From the NCBI GenBank assembly GCA_947490605.1, contig CANLHE010000053.1, positions 1-6,101 on the forward strand: DNA of 6,101 bases, read 5' to 3'. Of this stretch, positions 1 through 6,101 are shown one piece after another. Position 1 is the first letter of the stretch, and the number at the start of each line of letters is the position of its first letter. This stretch comes from Actinomycetota bacterium (GTDB lineage: Bacteria; Actinomycetota; Actinomycetes; Nanopelagicales; Nanopelagicaceae). The notes beneath the pieces are model-generated. The model was not told where the DNA came from. It saw only the letters and a program-made list of their open reading frames with translations, and made no database searches. The translations under genes and the position numbers were made by a program.

Positions 1-49
1 CATCACTTAGTTTTGAGTTATCAGAGATTAACTCAGCAAAGGTGGCCAT
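1..49 (-). CDS. N-terminus of a probable PdtaS-type sensor histidine kinase (partial)
   Basis: An ATG at 49-47 opens a frame that runs off the left edge of the window and gives 16 residues, MATFAELISDNSKLSD. An in-frame TAA lies two codons upstream, so this is the first possible ATG. The peptide resembles the start of actinobacterial PdtaS (Rv3220c-like) kinases, which from memory begin with a pattern like M-x-T-L-x-[DE]-L-(4)-T-x-L before a GAF-like sensor domain. Those proteins are soluble HisKA_2-type kinases that phosphorylate the RNA-binding antiterminator PdtaR. PdtaS is also not far from secA in Mycobacterium. Sixteen residues are too few to prove identity. A Tad ATPase (CpaF/TadA) would be the main alternative given the CpaE-like gene upstream, but the peptide does not suggest it to me. 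There is no Shine-Dalgarno before the ATG. Confidence 0.5.
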   Translation of the reverse strand, partial: MATFAELISDNSKLSD

Positions 50-55
50 GGGTTA

Positions 56-61
56 ATCGTA
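56..61 (-). promoter_or_regulatory. Possible -10 box (TACGAT) for the partial kinase gene
   Basis: Read on the minus strand, TACGAT lies 6 bases before the ATG at 49, with no Shine-Dalgarno between. The spacing would put the transcript start on or next to the start codon, giving a leaderless mRNA. No convincing -35 box is visible 16-18 bases further upstream. The gene could instead be read through from the CpaE-like gene, whose stop is only 21 bases away. Confidence 0.25.
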
Positions 62-70
62 GAGGCAGTT

Positions 71-1012
71 CTATACCAGTTGGCTACCAATTTTATTGAT
101 CTGTTTGCTGAAAGCCGTGCTCTGCCAGAAATACTGCTTCCGAGGTGAGTTAATACCTACCAGCTGCACCTTTGGATCATATGGAATTTGCAGATTATTG
201 TAGTTTTTTACTAGCTCTAAAAACTTCTTTTGAATAAAGCGACCATTACGATCAAATTTTGTATTATTCAAAATATAGATGATTTTGGGTGGGTGAATTA
301 AATTAGCAAAATCCTCAACAAATCTACTCAAGTAGAAAATACCATTTTCATCTGCATTAATAATATGAATAAGATTTTGTGAAGAATTTATACTCTCATA
401 TAACCAGCGAGCATTTAAGCGACGATCGGATAAGGTTGACGTTAATGAGATTGCGCTTCCACCGTCAATTAGCAGATTCTTCTCAGTAATTTTACTAATG
501 TGTTCAATTAGATCAGGTGCTGCGATGTTAACAACCACACAGCTGCTCTTTGGGCGAATATTGTGATGAATTCCAGCGATAACTTTAGCGTTAATGCTCA
601 ATGCAAGGTGGTTCGTAATAGTGGAAATCCCAGGTGAGCCCGGTGAACCAATCACTGTTGTTAAATTACTTCTCCGAGATAATTTGTGAATAAGTGGTGG
701 TTTACTAATTTGAGAAAGCTCAGTCAGTAAATTTAACCTATCATCACTTAAAGTACTAGTTTCAATAAATCTATGCACTTTGAATTTATTTGAAAAATAC
801 AATAAGTCTTTTTCTTTCAAAAAATCCTTGGAAAATATGATATTTGATTGTGGCTGATTTTTGTCTAGAAATCTTTCAAGTGATTCTAAATTCAGCGCCC
901 GATAGATAATATTACAACCCTGAGAAAATAGAAGTTCAGCAATATTATCTTCTTTTTCACTATTACTAATTGCGGTAATTAAATTTAGTTTTAAATCAGA
1001 TGCTTCGGACAA
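71..1012 (-). CDS. CpaE/MinD-like protein with degenerate P-loop (probable inactive ATPase)
   Basis: A 313-residue protein. Residues 1-115 have no motif I can name and occupy the place of the receiver-like N-terminal domain of CpaE proteins. At 118-131 a beta strand (TTVIG) leads into GSPGSPGIST, which aligns with the Walker A loop of ParA/MinD/CpaE ATPases. The catalytic lysine is replaced by isoleucine (I129), and the signature lysine of the deviant Walker A is also absent. A likely Walker B strand is LLIDGG at 181-186, only about 50 residues after the loop. MinD-type proteins normally have roughly twice that distance, so the segment between looks shortened. Later strands (NLIHIINA, KIIYILNN) fit the Rossmann-like core. 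CpaE proteins help localise Tad pilus assembly, but no other Tad genes are visible here, so a different scaffold role is possible. The start is TTG with AGGA 6 bases upstream, and it overlaps the end of the SAF gene by 17 bases, which implies translational coupling. The protein has no internal methionine, so no ATG start competes. Confidence 0.6.
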   Translation of the reverse strand: MSEASDLKLNLITAISNSEKEDNIAELLFSQGCNIIYRALNLESLERFLDKNQPQSNIIFSKDFLKEKDLLYFSNKFKVHRFIETSTLSDDRLNLLTELSQISKPPLIHKLSRRSNLTTVIGSPGSPGISTITNHLALSINAKVIAGIHHNIRPKSSCVVVNIAAPDLIEHISKITEKNLLIDGGSAISLTSTLSDRRLNARWLYESINSSQNLIHIINADENGIFYLSRFVEDFANLIHPPKIIYILNNTKFDRNGRFIQKKFLELVKNYNNLQIPYDPKVQLVGINSPRKQYFWQSTAFSKQINKIGSQLV

Positions 1013-1586
1013 TAATAATCCTGCTATCTGAAAGTAATTGTAGGGTTGGCAGAATCTGAGTGTTATCTAGAATTACCAATACACTACCAATCCCAGAATT
1101 ATTTCTTTCCAACACCTGAGAAACAGATACATTAGCTGCCAGTAATTCTGGTGTAGTTATTTTTGAATCTCGCTTTGCAATCGCATATATATCAATTACA
1201 TCCCCCCGGCCAAGACCAAGTGGCATATCTGTAAGTTCAACTGTAAGCGGTATTAGCTTCGAATTAAGTGAATCAGAAGATGAGCTAACTGCCGCTGCTG
1301 GAATCAAATCGCCGGCACTTATTTGTCTTAAAACTACCCCACCAATAATTTGAGCGCTGGCCGATAAATAGTTTTTAGCTGACTCTGGTAGTAGTGCTGA
1401 AACTGGCGTAATGTCATTGTCAGTAATTAGTTCTCCTGGCGCTAACTCACTTTTTGTTGCCCAAACCAATACTGTTCGATTTGCTTCCTTTGCAATCAAG
1501 GTTGCTGCTAACAATGAAATAATTAACAGTCCAAGCCCCATTGTTAGCCGTGAATTTTTAACTATGTCAAAGTTTGTGAGCTTCAT
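996..1586 (-). CDS. Membrane-anchored SAF-domain protein (CpaB/RcpC-like)
   Basis: A 196-residue protein. A short cytoplasmic N-terminus is followed by one hydrophobic segment at about residues 14-32 (rich in L, I, G and A). A SAF domain follows at about 38-100, with the typical pattern of a strand, then L-A-P-G-E-L-I and a later I-S-A-G-D-L-I. The C-terminal half contains RGDVIDIYA at 127-135, the barrel-type strand seen in CpaB/RcpC proteins of Tad pili. SAF domains also occur in FlgA and sugar-acid enzymes, but the membrane anchor and the CpaE-like neighbour favour the CpaB group. The protein would face outward from the cytoplasmic membrane. I chose the ATG at 1586 because TATAAA lies 6 bases upstream. 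An in-frame GTG at 1604 would add six residues. The final codons overlap the start of the CpaE-like gene. The exact role is unknown. Confidence 0.7.
   Translation of the reverse strand: MKLTNFDIVKNSRLTMGLGLLIISLLAATLIAKEANRTVLVWATKSELAPGELITDNDITPVSALLPESAKNYLSASAQIIGGVVLRQISAGDLIPAAAVSSSSDSLNSKLIPLTVELTDMPLGLGRGDVIDIYAIAKRDSKITTPELLAANVSVSQVLERNNSGIGSVLVILDNTQILPTLQLLSDSRIIIVRSI
1019..1022 (-). promoter_or_regulatory. Ribosome binding site (AGGA) deciding the TTG start
   Basis: AGGA on the minus strand sits 6 bases before the TTG at 1012-1010. It lies inside the last codons of the upstream SAF gene. It supports a TTG start for the CpaE-like protein, because no in-frame ATG exists nearby. 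Confidence 0.5.
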
Positions 1587-1592
1587 AACTAC

Positions 1593-1598
1593 TTTATA
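1593..1598 (-). promoter_or_regulatory. Probable -10 box (TATAAA) for the SAF gene, leaderless type
   Basis: TATAAA on the minus strand matches the -10 consensus at 5 of 6 positions and ends 6 bases before the ATG at 1586. That spacing predicts transcription starting at the start codon. No Shine-Dalgarno is present. The -35 position has only a poor match. If the GTG at 1604 were the true start, this box would lie inside the gene. Confidence 0.4.
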
Positions 1599-1616
1599 CC
1601 CCACCGCTTTTCAAGA

Positions 1617-1640
1617 TAAATCATTCGTTCGGATGATCTA
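1617..1640. promoter_or_regulatory. Imperfect palindrome midway between divergent genes, candidate operator
   Basis: The core at 1620-1637 reads ATCATTCGT then TCGGATGAT and pairs at 7 of 9 positions. Extending to 1617-1640 gives 9 of 12. Its centre (between 1628 and 1629) is exactly the midpoint between the divergent start codons at 1586 and 1671, so a bound regulator could affect both genes. A competing reading is a minus-strand promoter, TTGACC at 1661-1656 and GATCAT at 1638-1633 with 17 bases between, whose -10 box would overlap the right arm. No regulator can be named. Confidence 0.3.
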
Positions 1641-1658
1641 AAAATCAATAAAGCTGGT

Positions 1659-1664
1659 CAATAT
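1659..1664 (+). promoter_or_regulatory. Weak candidate -10 box (CAATAT) for the Rv3235-family gene
   Basis: CAATAT ends 6 bases before the ATG at 1671 and keeps the conserved second A and final T of the -10 hexamer. It matches the consensus at only 3 of 6 positions. There is no -35 match and no Shine-Dalgarno. It is listed because its spacing equals that of the better boxes before the SAF and ComF-family genes. Confidence 0.2.
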
Positions 1665-1670
1665 GGCTAA

Positions 1671-2111
1671 ATGACAATTACTCAAACCTCTACCTCATTA
1701 TCAGCAGATGGCAATTCAAAATTGTATTTAGTGCCTACCCCTGATCCAGAGTTTGGCCAAGAGTGGTTTCACCCAAAATTTTCACCAATTCCTTCAAATT
1801 TAGCGCAGCTGCCAGATTTATACTCATGGAGCAAAAGTTTTATAATTGTTGTTATCGAAGTTTGGTCTGGTAGAAGATCGGTTATGCAACTTGCTAAGAA
1901 CTGCCATAGATCTGTATTGAACAAGATAATTGAGCAACAAAAAACATTAAATGTTGAGTGTCAAATTAGAAAGATTTACATAAGTCAGCCAATTGAGGGA
2001 GTATTGGAAGTAACTGTTACTTTAAAAATAAAGAATAGAGTTAGATCACTAATCTTACGCTTTGAGGGTGTTGATAAAAAATGGATCTGCACTGAACTAG
2101 ATCTTATTTAG
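1671..2111 (+). CDS. Rv3235-family protein (DUF6459-like), function unknown
   Basis: A 146-residue protein. The first 50 residues are polar and proline-containing and probably disordered. The conserved part begins near residue 52, with the helix [18 protein letters not shown] at 57-74. This matches the E-V-x-x-G-R-R-x-x-x-Q-L signature of the actinobacterial Rv3235 family. The C-terminus, about 96-146, alternates beta strands ending in [19 protein letters not shown], again the family pattern (R-x-E-G-x-x-x-x-W-x-C-T-x-L). Helix followed by curved strands recalls an NTF2-like half-cone, but this is inference. The family is usually found beside secA, as here, which hints at an envelope or export link without proving one. 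The ATG follows directly after an in-frame TAA, so no upstream start exists. The gene converges on secA and its TAG shares bases with the secA stop. It appears complete. Confidence 0.75.
   Translation: MTITQTSTSLSADGNSKLYLVPTPDPEFGQEWFHPKFSPIPSNLAQLPDLYSWSKSFIIVVIEVWSGRRSVMQLAKNCHRSVLNKIIEQQKTLNVECQIRKIYISQPIEGVLEVTVTLKIKNRVRSLILRFEGVDKKWICTELDLI
2076..2109. terminator. Weak bidirectional hairpin with flanking T-tracts
   Basis: GATCT at 2084-2088 pairs with AGATC at 2099-2103, plus one G-T pair, around a loop of 8 to 10 bases. On the plus strand TTATTT follows immediately (2104-2109). On the minus strand TTTTTT follows two bases after the stem (2081-2076). It could end both secA and Rv3235 transcripts, although it lies inside the Rv3235 coding region. 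The stem is short and GC-poor, so activity is doubtful. Confidence 0.25.
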
Positions 2112-4768
2112 GACTGCCCGTGGCATCTCTTGTATTTTTTACCAGAACCACATGGGCATGGTGCATTCTTAGAAGTTCCACCAGCCGTACTCGGTTCAAT
2201 CTCTGCTGCTGAATATTGAAGTGCAGCAACTGGAGCGGGAGCAGGTGTTAACCCTTTAGCACCAACTTGATCACCCTCAACTTGAACCTCAACATTGAAT
2301 AAGTATCCAACCAGCTCTTCCTTTATCGCGTCCATCATGGCAGTGAACAAGTCATAGCCTTCTCGTTGATACTCAACTAACGGATCGCGTTGAGCCATTG
2401 CACGTAGACCAATTCCTTCTTGCAAATAATCCATCTCATATAAATGCTCGCGCCATTTACGATCTAGTACTGAAAGTAAAATCTTGCGCTCAAGCTCACG
2501 CATAACAGTTGGTGTTAATTGGCTTTCGCGATTTTGATAAGCAATCTTAGAATCAGCCAAAATACGATCAAGTAAAAATTCGCTATCTAGTGCAACAGCG
2601 CCACCAATTTCATTTAATAACTCTTCGTAGCTAAATGAGATTGGAAATAGAGCTTTAAGCGCTGTCCAAAGTGTTTTTAAATCCCAATCTTCAGCTACGC
2701 CATTTGCTGTTGCTGCATTTACATAAGCAGTAATTGTTTCTTCTAAGAACTTTTCAACAAGCTCTTTAATGTCAGCACCTTCAAGTACTTCTCTTCGCTC
2801 TGAATAAACTACCGTACGCTGCTTATTCATTACATCGTCATATTTTAAAACATTCTTTCGCATTTCAAAGTTCAAAGACTCAACCTGAGTTTGTGCTGAT
2901 TTAATTGCGTTGCTAACAATTTTAGATTCTAAAGGAGTTTCCTCTGGCATTCCTGCTGCACCTAGGAACCGCTCGACTAAACCAGAATTAAATCTACGCA
3001 TAAGTTCATCTTCTAGAGATAAATAAAACCTTGATTCTCCTGGATCACCTTGACGACCTGAGCGACCTCGAAGCTGGTTATCAATACGGCGAGATTCATG
3101 ACGCTCAGTTCCTAATACATAGAGTCCACCAAGTGAAACAACGGTTTCGTGTTCTTTAGCTACAGCAGCTTTTTGTTTTGCAATCTCTGCCGGCCAAGCC
3201 TTCTCATACTCCTCTGGAGTATCAACTGGATTTAAAGATTGACGATGTAATTCAAAGTCAGCCATAAACTCAGGGTTTCCGCCCAACATAATGTCAGTAC
3301 CACGTCCAGCCATATTAGTTGCAACAGTTACCGCACCAATTGTTCCAGCTCTGGCAATAATTGCAGCTTCGCGTTCGTGTTGTTTAGCATTTAAAACTTC
3401 ATGTGGAATGCCGCGCCGCTTTAAAATTCCTGATAGCTCTTCAGACTTTTCAACACTAACTGTTCCGACTAAAACTGGTTGGCCTTTTTTATGCTTTGCA
3501 ACAATATCTTCAGCTACAGCAGTAAATTTGCCTTCTTCAGACTTATAAATTAAATCCGGCTGGTCAATTCGACTCATGATTTTATTGGTTGGGATTGGAA
3601 TAACACCTAATTTATAAATTTGCATGAACTCTGAGGCTTCAGTCATTGCAGTACCAGTCATTCCGCTTAGCTTTTTATAAAGGCGGAAATAGTTCTGTAA
3701 TGTGATCGTTGCTAATGTCTGATTCTCGTCTTGAATTTCAATTCGCTCTTTAGCCTCAAGTGCTTGGTGTAAGCCCTCGCTATAACGTCGCCCAGCCAAC
3801 ATGCGGCCAGTATGCTCATCGACAATTAGCAATTCGCCATTCATCACTACATAATCTTTATCTCGCTTAAATAACTCTTTTGCTCGAATCGCGTTATTTA
3901 GATATCCAATCATTGGTGTATTAGCAGATTCATATAAATTCTCAATACCCAGCGCTTCTTCAACTCGAGTTACACCTTCTTCAAGAATTCCAACTGTGCG
4001 CTTCTTTTCGTCAACTTCATAATGGACATTTAAAGAAAGTTTTCCAACAATATTTGCAAACTCTACATACCATTTGGTTGCTTTATCTGCGGGTCCAGAA
4101 ATAATTAATGGTGTTCTAGCCTCATCAATTAATATCGAGTCAACCTCATCTACGATTGCAAAGTTATGTTCGCGTTGTACACAATCTGTAAGCGTCCAAG
4201 CCATGTTATCCCGCAGATAGTCAAAACCAAACTCATTATTTGTGCCATAAGTAATATCTGCTGCATAAGCTTCGCGTCGTTCTGCTGGTGACATACTTGC
4301 AAGAATTACGCCAACTTTTAGTCCAAGAAAGCGATGTACTCTGCCCATCCATTCACTATCACGCTCTGCCAAATAATCATTTACGGTAACAATGTGTACA
4401 CCTTTGCCAGTTAGCGCATTTAAATATGCCGGTAAAGTAGAAACTAAAGTTTTACCTTCACCAGTGCGCATTTCAGAAATATTTCCTTTGTGAAGTGCAG
4501 CTCCACCCATTAGCTGAACATCGTAATGTCTCTGGCCAAGTGTTCGTTTTGCTGCCTCGCGAACAACCGCAAAAGCTTCCGGCAAAATTGAATCTAAACT
4601 TTCACCACTTGCTATTCGTTCTTTAAATTTATCAGTTTTGTTTCTTAAAGATTGATCATCTAACGCACTTATTTCGTTTTCAATTTTATTTACCAGACCA
4701 GCAATTTTTTCTAACTCTTTAACTGCCCGACCCTCGCCGGCACGCAAAACCTTGTCTAATAAACTCAC
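2108..4768 (-). CDS. secA: Protein translocase subunit SecA (preprotein-export motor ATPase)
   Basis: SecA binds preproteins and the SecYEG channel and drives secretion across the cytoplasmic membrane by ATP hydrolysis. The 886-residue protein is complete. Walker A is MRTGEGKT at 100-107, [10 protein letters not shown] is at 128-137 and the DEVD Walker B box at 207-210. The preprotein-crosslinking region follows at roughly 220-350. The second motor domain carries GRGTDI at 488-493 and the arginine-finger region [10 protein letters not shown] at 566-575. The helical scaffold and wing follow. A low-complexity linker rich in A and P leads to the zinc-binding tail [14 protein letters not shown], with C871, C873, C882 and H883 all present. 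I chose the GTG at 4768 because GGAGGA lies 5 bases upstream and the protein then begins (M)[12 protein letters not shown], as in actinobacterial SecA1. A frame open to an ATG at 4849 would add 27 unrelated residues and overlap the ComF-family gene. This is the housekeeping SecA by context. The gene sits 47 bases after the ComF-family gene, without the usual hpf between. Confidence 0.98.
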   Translation of the reverse strand: MSLLDKVLRAGEGRAVKELEKIAGLVNKIENEISALDDQSLRNKTDKFKERIASGESLDSILPEAFAVVREAAKRTLGQRHYDVQLMGGAALHKGNISEMRTGEGKTLVSTLPAYLNALTGKGVHIVTVNDYLAERDSEWMGRVHRFLGLKVGVILASMSPAERREAYAADITYGTNNEFGFDYLRDNMAWTLTDCVQREHNFAIVDEVDSILIDEARTPLIISGPADKATKWYVEFANIVGKLSLNVHYEVDEKKRTVGILEEGVTRVEEALGIENLYESANTPMIGYLNNAIRAKELFKRDKDYVVMNGELLIVDEHTGRMLAGRRYSEGLHQALEAKERIEIQDENQTLATITLQNYFRLYKKLSGMTGTAMTEASEFMQIYKLGVIPIPTNKIMSRIDQPDLIYKSEEGKFTAVAEDIVAKHKKGQPVLVGTVSVEKSEELSGILKRRGIPHEVLNAKQHEREAAIIARAGTIGAVTVATNMAGRGTDIMLGGNPEFMADFELHRQSLNPVDTPEEYEKAWPAEIAKQKAAVAKEHETVVSLGGLYVLGTERHESRRIDNQLRGRSGRQGDPGESRFYLSLEDELMRRFNSGLVERFLGAAGMPEETPLESKIVSNAIKSAQTQVESLNFEMRKNVLKYDDVMNKQRTVVYSERREVLEGADIKELVEKFLEETITAYVNAATANGVAEDWDLKTLWTALKALFPISFSYEELLNEIGGAVALDSEFLLDRILADSKIAYQNRESQLTPTVMRELERKILLSVLDRKWREHLYEMDYLQEGIGLRAMAQRDPLVEYQREGYDLFTAMMDAIKEELVGYLFNVEVQVEGDQVGAKGLTPAPAPVAALQYSAAEIEPSTAGGTSKNAPCPCGSGKKYKRCHGQS

Positions 4769-4773
4769 AAAGA

Positions 4774-4779
4774 TCCTCC
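4774..4779 (-). promoter_or_regulatory. Strong Shine-Dalgarno (GGAGGA) fixing the secA start
   Basis: GGAGGA on the minus strand is the best ribosome binding site in the window. It lies 5 bases before the GTG at 4768-4766 and decides in favour of that start over the ATG at 4849. Confidence 0.85.
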
Positions 4780-4815
4780 GCCGGTATCTATAAATTATTG
4801 GTAATACTGAGGTGC

Positions 4816-5487
4816 TTATCGTATTAGAGAATTGCGCCCTACCGCACACGCTGTCACCACGGCATCAACGGTGATTTTGGCTTCAGAAAGGGCCCGAACC
4901 CCCTCATGTATTGATGCTCCAGTGGTCACTAGATCATCAATCAAAATCACCGCACTCTGAGAAATTGGTGAACTTTTCACTATAAACGCCTGGCTCATAT
5001 TTTCTTTACGCTGTAAACCATTTAAATCACTTTGATCTTTAATCTTCTTGATTGGTTTAAGTATTGGCAAGTAGTTGGCATCAATATTTTGATTATGTAA
5101 TTGAGTTATAACTTCTTGTACTAAGTCTTTAATATGATCTCTACCTCTTCTTCTAATTGCACTTAGTTGTGATGGAATTGTTACTAGATTTATAGGCTGC
5201 GCTATACCTAAATTTAAAATAGCAAAACTTATGGAGCTTGCAATGGATCTAGCAATTAATTTAATCGCTTCTCTATTACCTGATTCTTTTGCTGCCAGAA
5301 TTATTGGTGAAGTTGTTTCATCATATGTAGTGACAAAAAATAAACAATTACTCTCAACTTTGGATTTATTTGGATTAGCTAGCCAATACTTGGAGCAGTT
5401 ATGACAGATTTTTACCCCAGTTTTGCCACAACATAAGCAAATACTTGGATAGATCAGTTCTTTTAAACTGTGGATAGATTTGAGCAC
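4816..5487 (-). CDS. ComF-family phosphoribosyltransferase-like protein
   Basis: A 223-residue protein of the usual ComF length. The N-terminus has a zinc-finger pair, C17-x2-C20 and C28-x2-C31. The conserved [12 protein letters not shown] stretch (112-123) matches the R-x-R-G-R-D-H form found in actinobacteria. [10 protein letters not shown] with a following N and AF (151-168) is the next family signature. The phosphoribosyltransferase loop is [13 protein letters not shown] at 180-192, with both aspartates and the TTG. In Bacillus and Haemophilus, ComF proteins act in uptake of transforming DNA with the helicase PriA. The biochemical reaction is not settled, and in actinobacteria the role is mostly unstudied. 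It lies between mtrB and secA, matching the position of Rv3242c. The start is GTG at 5487. An overlapping ATG at 5489 is in another frame and meets a stop after eight codons. There is no Shine-Dalgarno, and TATAAA lies 5 bases upstream. Confidence 0.88.
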   Translation of the reverse strand: MLKSIHSLKELIYPSICLCCGKTGVKICHNCSKYWLANPNKSKVESNCLFFVTTYDETTSPIILAAKESGNREAIKLIARSIASSISFAILNLGIAQPINLVTIPSQLSAIRRRGRDHIKDLVQEVITQLHNQNIDANYLPILKPIKKIKDQSDLNGLQRKENMSQAFIVKSSPISQSAVILIDDLVTTGASIHEGVRALSEAKITVDAVVTACAVGRNSLIR

Positions 5488-5492
5488 ATGCT

Positions 5493-5498
5493 TTTATA
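5493..5498 (-). promoter_or_regulatory. Probable -10 box (TATAAA) for the ComF-family gene, leaderless type
   Basis: TATAAA on the minus strand matches the -10 consensus at 5 of 6 positions and ends 5 bases before the GTG at 5487. Transcription would then begin at the start codon. No Shine-Dalgarno and no clear -35 box are visible. The gene may also be read through from mtrB, whose stop lies 35 bases upstream. Confidence 0.4.
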
Positions 5499-5522
5499 AC
5501 AGAATAATTAATCTGAAATAAG

Positions 5523-6101
5523 TTAGTCAGCTACCAATGTTGATGAAAATCCGTCTGGAATTAAATTAATTGGAAATGATTGAACTAAGTTACCGTGTTG
5601 TTTAGGGAGTGTTAACACAAAGTGAGCACCTTGATTTGGTCTTCCCCATGCAAGTAATTGGCCTTGGTGAAGCTTTGCATCTTCCATGGCAATGGAAAGA
5701 CCTAACCCAGTTCCTCCACTTGTCCTTGCTCTGGATGGATCAGCACGCCAAAAACGATCAAATAAATGTGGTGCATCTTTTTCATCAAAACCCATACCAA
5801 AGTCTCTAACGCCAACTGCAACTTCATTATCACTTTCTTTTATTTGAATCTCAATTTTATTTCCTTCACCGTGATCAATTGCGTTAGATAATAAATTACG
5901 AAGAATTCTTTCAATTCTACGTGGGTCTGCCTCAATTTTAATTGGGTCTAGTGGAGCCGAAATACTAAATAATGCGGCTTTACTTGGGTGGAGATAATCA
6001 ACAGTTTTTCTCACTAAATTACTAATATCAAAATCAAGTGCACCAAGTGATGCTGCCTCGGCATCAAATCTGCTCACTTCAAGCAGATCAGATAGTAAAA
6101 G
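5523..6101 (-). CDS. mtrB: Sensor histidine kinase MtrB, C-terminal part (5' end outside the window)
   Basis: The frame is open to the right edge and gives the last 192 residues. It starts within the dimerisation helices (LLLSDLLEVSRFDAEAASLG), just after the phosphorylated histidine, which is outside the window. Counting visible residues, the ATP-binding domain has the N box NLLSNAIDHGEG from 69, the G1 box DFGMGF at 100-105, the F box FDRFW at 114-118, and the G2 box GGTGLGL at 129-135. The run DRFWRADPSRARTSGGTG, the later LxxWGxP, and the tail with P-I-N-L-I-P are closely MtrB-like rather than generic. MtrB is the membrane sensor that phosphorylates MtrA, controlling cell-wall and division genes in actinobacteria. 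In relatives mtrA lies upstream and lpqB follows directly. Here the next gene is the ComF-family gene, 35 bases on, and lpqB is missing. All ATP-binding residues I can check are intact. Confidence 0.93.
   Translation of the reverse strand, partial: LLLSDLLEVSRFDAEAASLGALDFDISNLVRKTVDYLHPSKAALFSISAPLDPIKIEADPRRIERILRNLLSNAIDHGEGNKIEIQIKESDNEVAVGVRDFGMGFDEKDAPHLFDRFWRADPSRARTSGGTGLGLSIAMEDAKLHQGQLLAWGRPNQGAHFVLTLPKQHGNLVQSFPINLIPDGFSSTLVAD

Noticed and set aside
1587..1604. GTG at 1604 as the start of the SAF gene
   Set aside because: It adds only six residues. The ATG at 1586 has a better-placed TATAAA, whereas the GTG has only the poorer TATCTT 8 bases upstream. It cannot be fully excluded.
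1411..1641. Plus-strand open frame of 76 codons
   Set aside because: It lies opposite the SAF gene, has no ribosome binding site, and shows no recognisable domain. It is an antisense shadow.
2115..2158. Inverted repeat TGCCCGTGG with CCACATGGGCA as a terminator
   Set aside because: The arms pair only with unequal gaps, the loop is long, and the bases encode the conserved zinc-binding tail of SecA.
3291..3548. Plus-strand open frame of 85 codons
   Set aside because: It lies wholly opposite the highly conserved second motor domain of secA and is explained by that coding sequence.
4780..4815. Separate promoter for secA with TATAGA near 4786-4791
   Set aside because: The hexamer matches the consensus at only 4 of 6 positions and has no -35 partner. 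Transcription from upstream explains secA equally well.
4769..4849. N-terminal extension of secA to an ATG at 4849 (27 extra residues)
   Set aside because: The extra residues do not resemble SecA and would overlap the end of the ComF-family gene. The GTG at 4768 has a strong GGAGGA and gives the expected [12 protein letters not shown] start.
5609..5809. Plus-strand open frame of 66 codons
   Set aside because: It lies opposite the ATP-binding domain of mtrB and has no independent support.

Overview
This window looks like a compact, AT-rich actinobacterial chromosome segment. The main evidence is gene order. On the minus strand the genes run mtrB (3' part), a ComF-family phosphoribosyltransferase, then secA. 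This is a trimmed version of the mtrA-mtrB-lpqB-comF-hpf-secA neighbourhood known from Mycobacterium and Streptomyces. A plus-strand Rv3235-family gene follows on the other side of secA. The base composition is well below that of most Actinobacteria, and the gaps between genes are only 21 to 84 bases. Together these suggest a streamlined aquatic lineage of the Nanopelagicales (acI) type, but that placement is inference and was not tested.

Layout, read in the direction of minus-strand transcription (right to left). At 6101-5523 is the C-terminal 192 residues of the sensor kinase MtrB. At 5487-4816 is the ComF-family protein. At 4768-2108 is the protein translocase ATPase SecA, complete at 886 residues with the C-terminal zinc motif intact. 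SecA converges with the plus-strand Rv3235-family gene (1671-2111), and the two stop codons share bases. A divergent intergenic region (1587-1670) then separates the Rv3235 gene from a second minus-strand group: a membrane-anchored SAF-domain protein (1586-996), a CpaE/MinD-like protein with a degenerate nucleotide-binding loop (1012-71), and the first 16 residues of what looks like a PdtaS-type sensor histidine kinase (49-1).

The conserved part concerns the cell envelope: MtrB senses envelope and division state, and SecA drives export. The SAF and CpaE-like proteins resemble CpaB/RcpC and CpaE of Tad pilus systems, but no Tad ATPase follows them here. Lacking both P-loop lysines, the CpaE-like protein may not hydrolyse ATP.

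Notable points are the absence of lpqB and hpf from their usual positions, starts with a TAnnnT-like hexamer 5-6 bases upstream and no Shine-Dalgarno (suggesting leaderless mRNAs), an imperfect palindrome exactly midway between the two divergent starts, and a weak hairpin at the secA/Rv3235 junction with T-tracts on both strands. No tRNA, rRNA, CRISPR array or insertion sequence was seen, and no intergenic stretch exceeds 100 bases.
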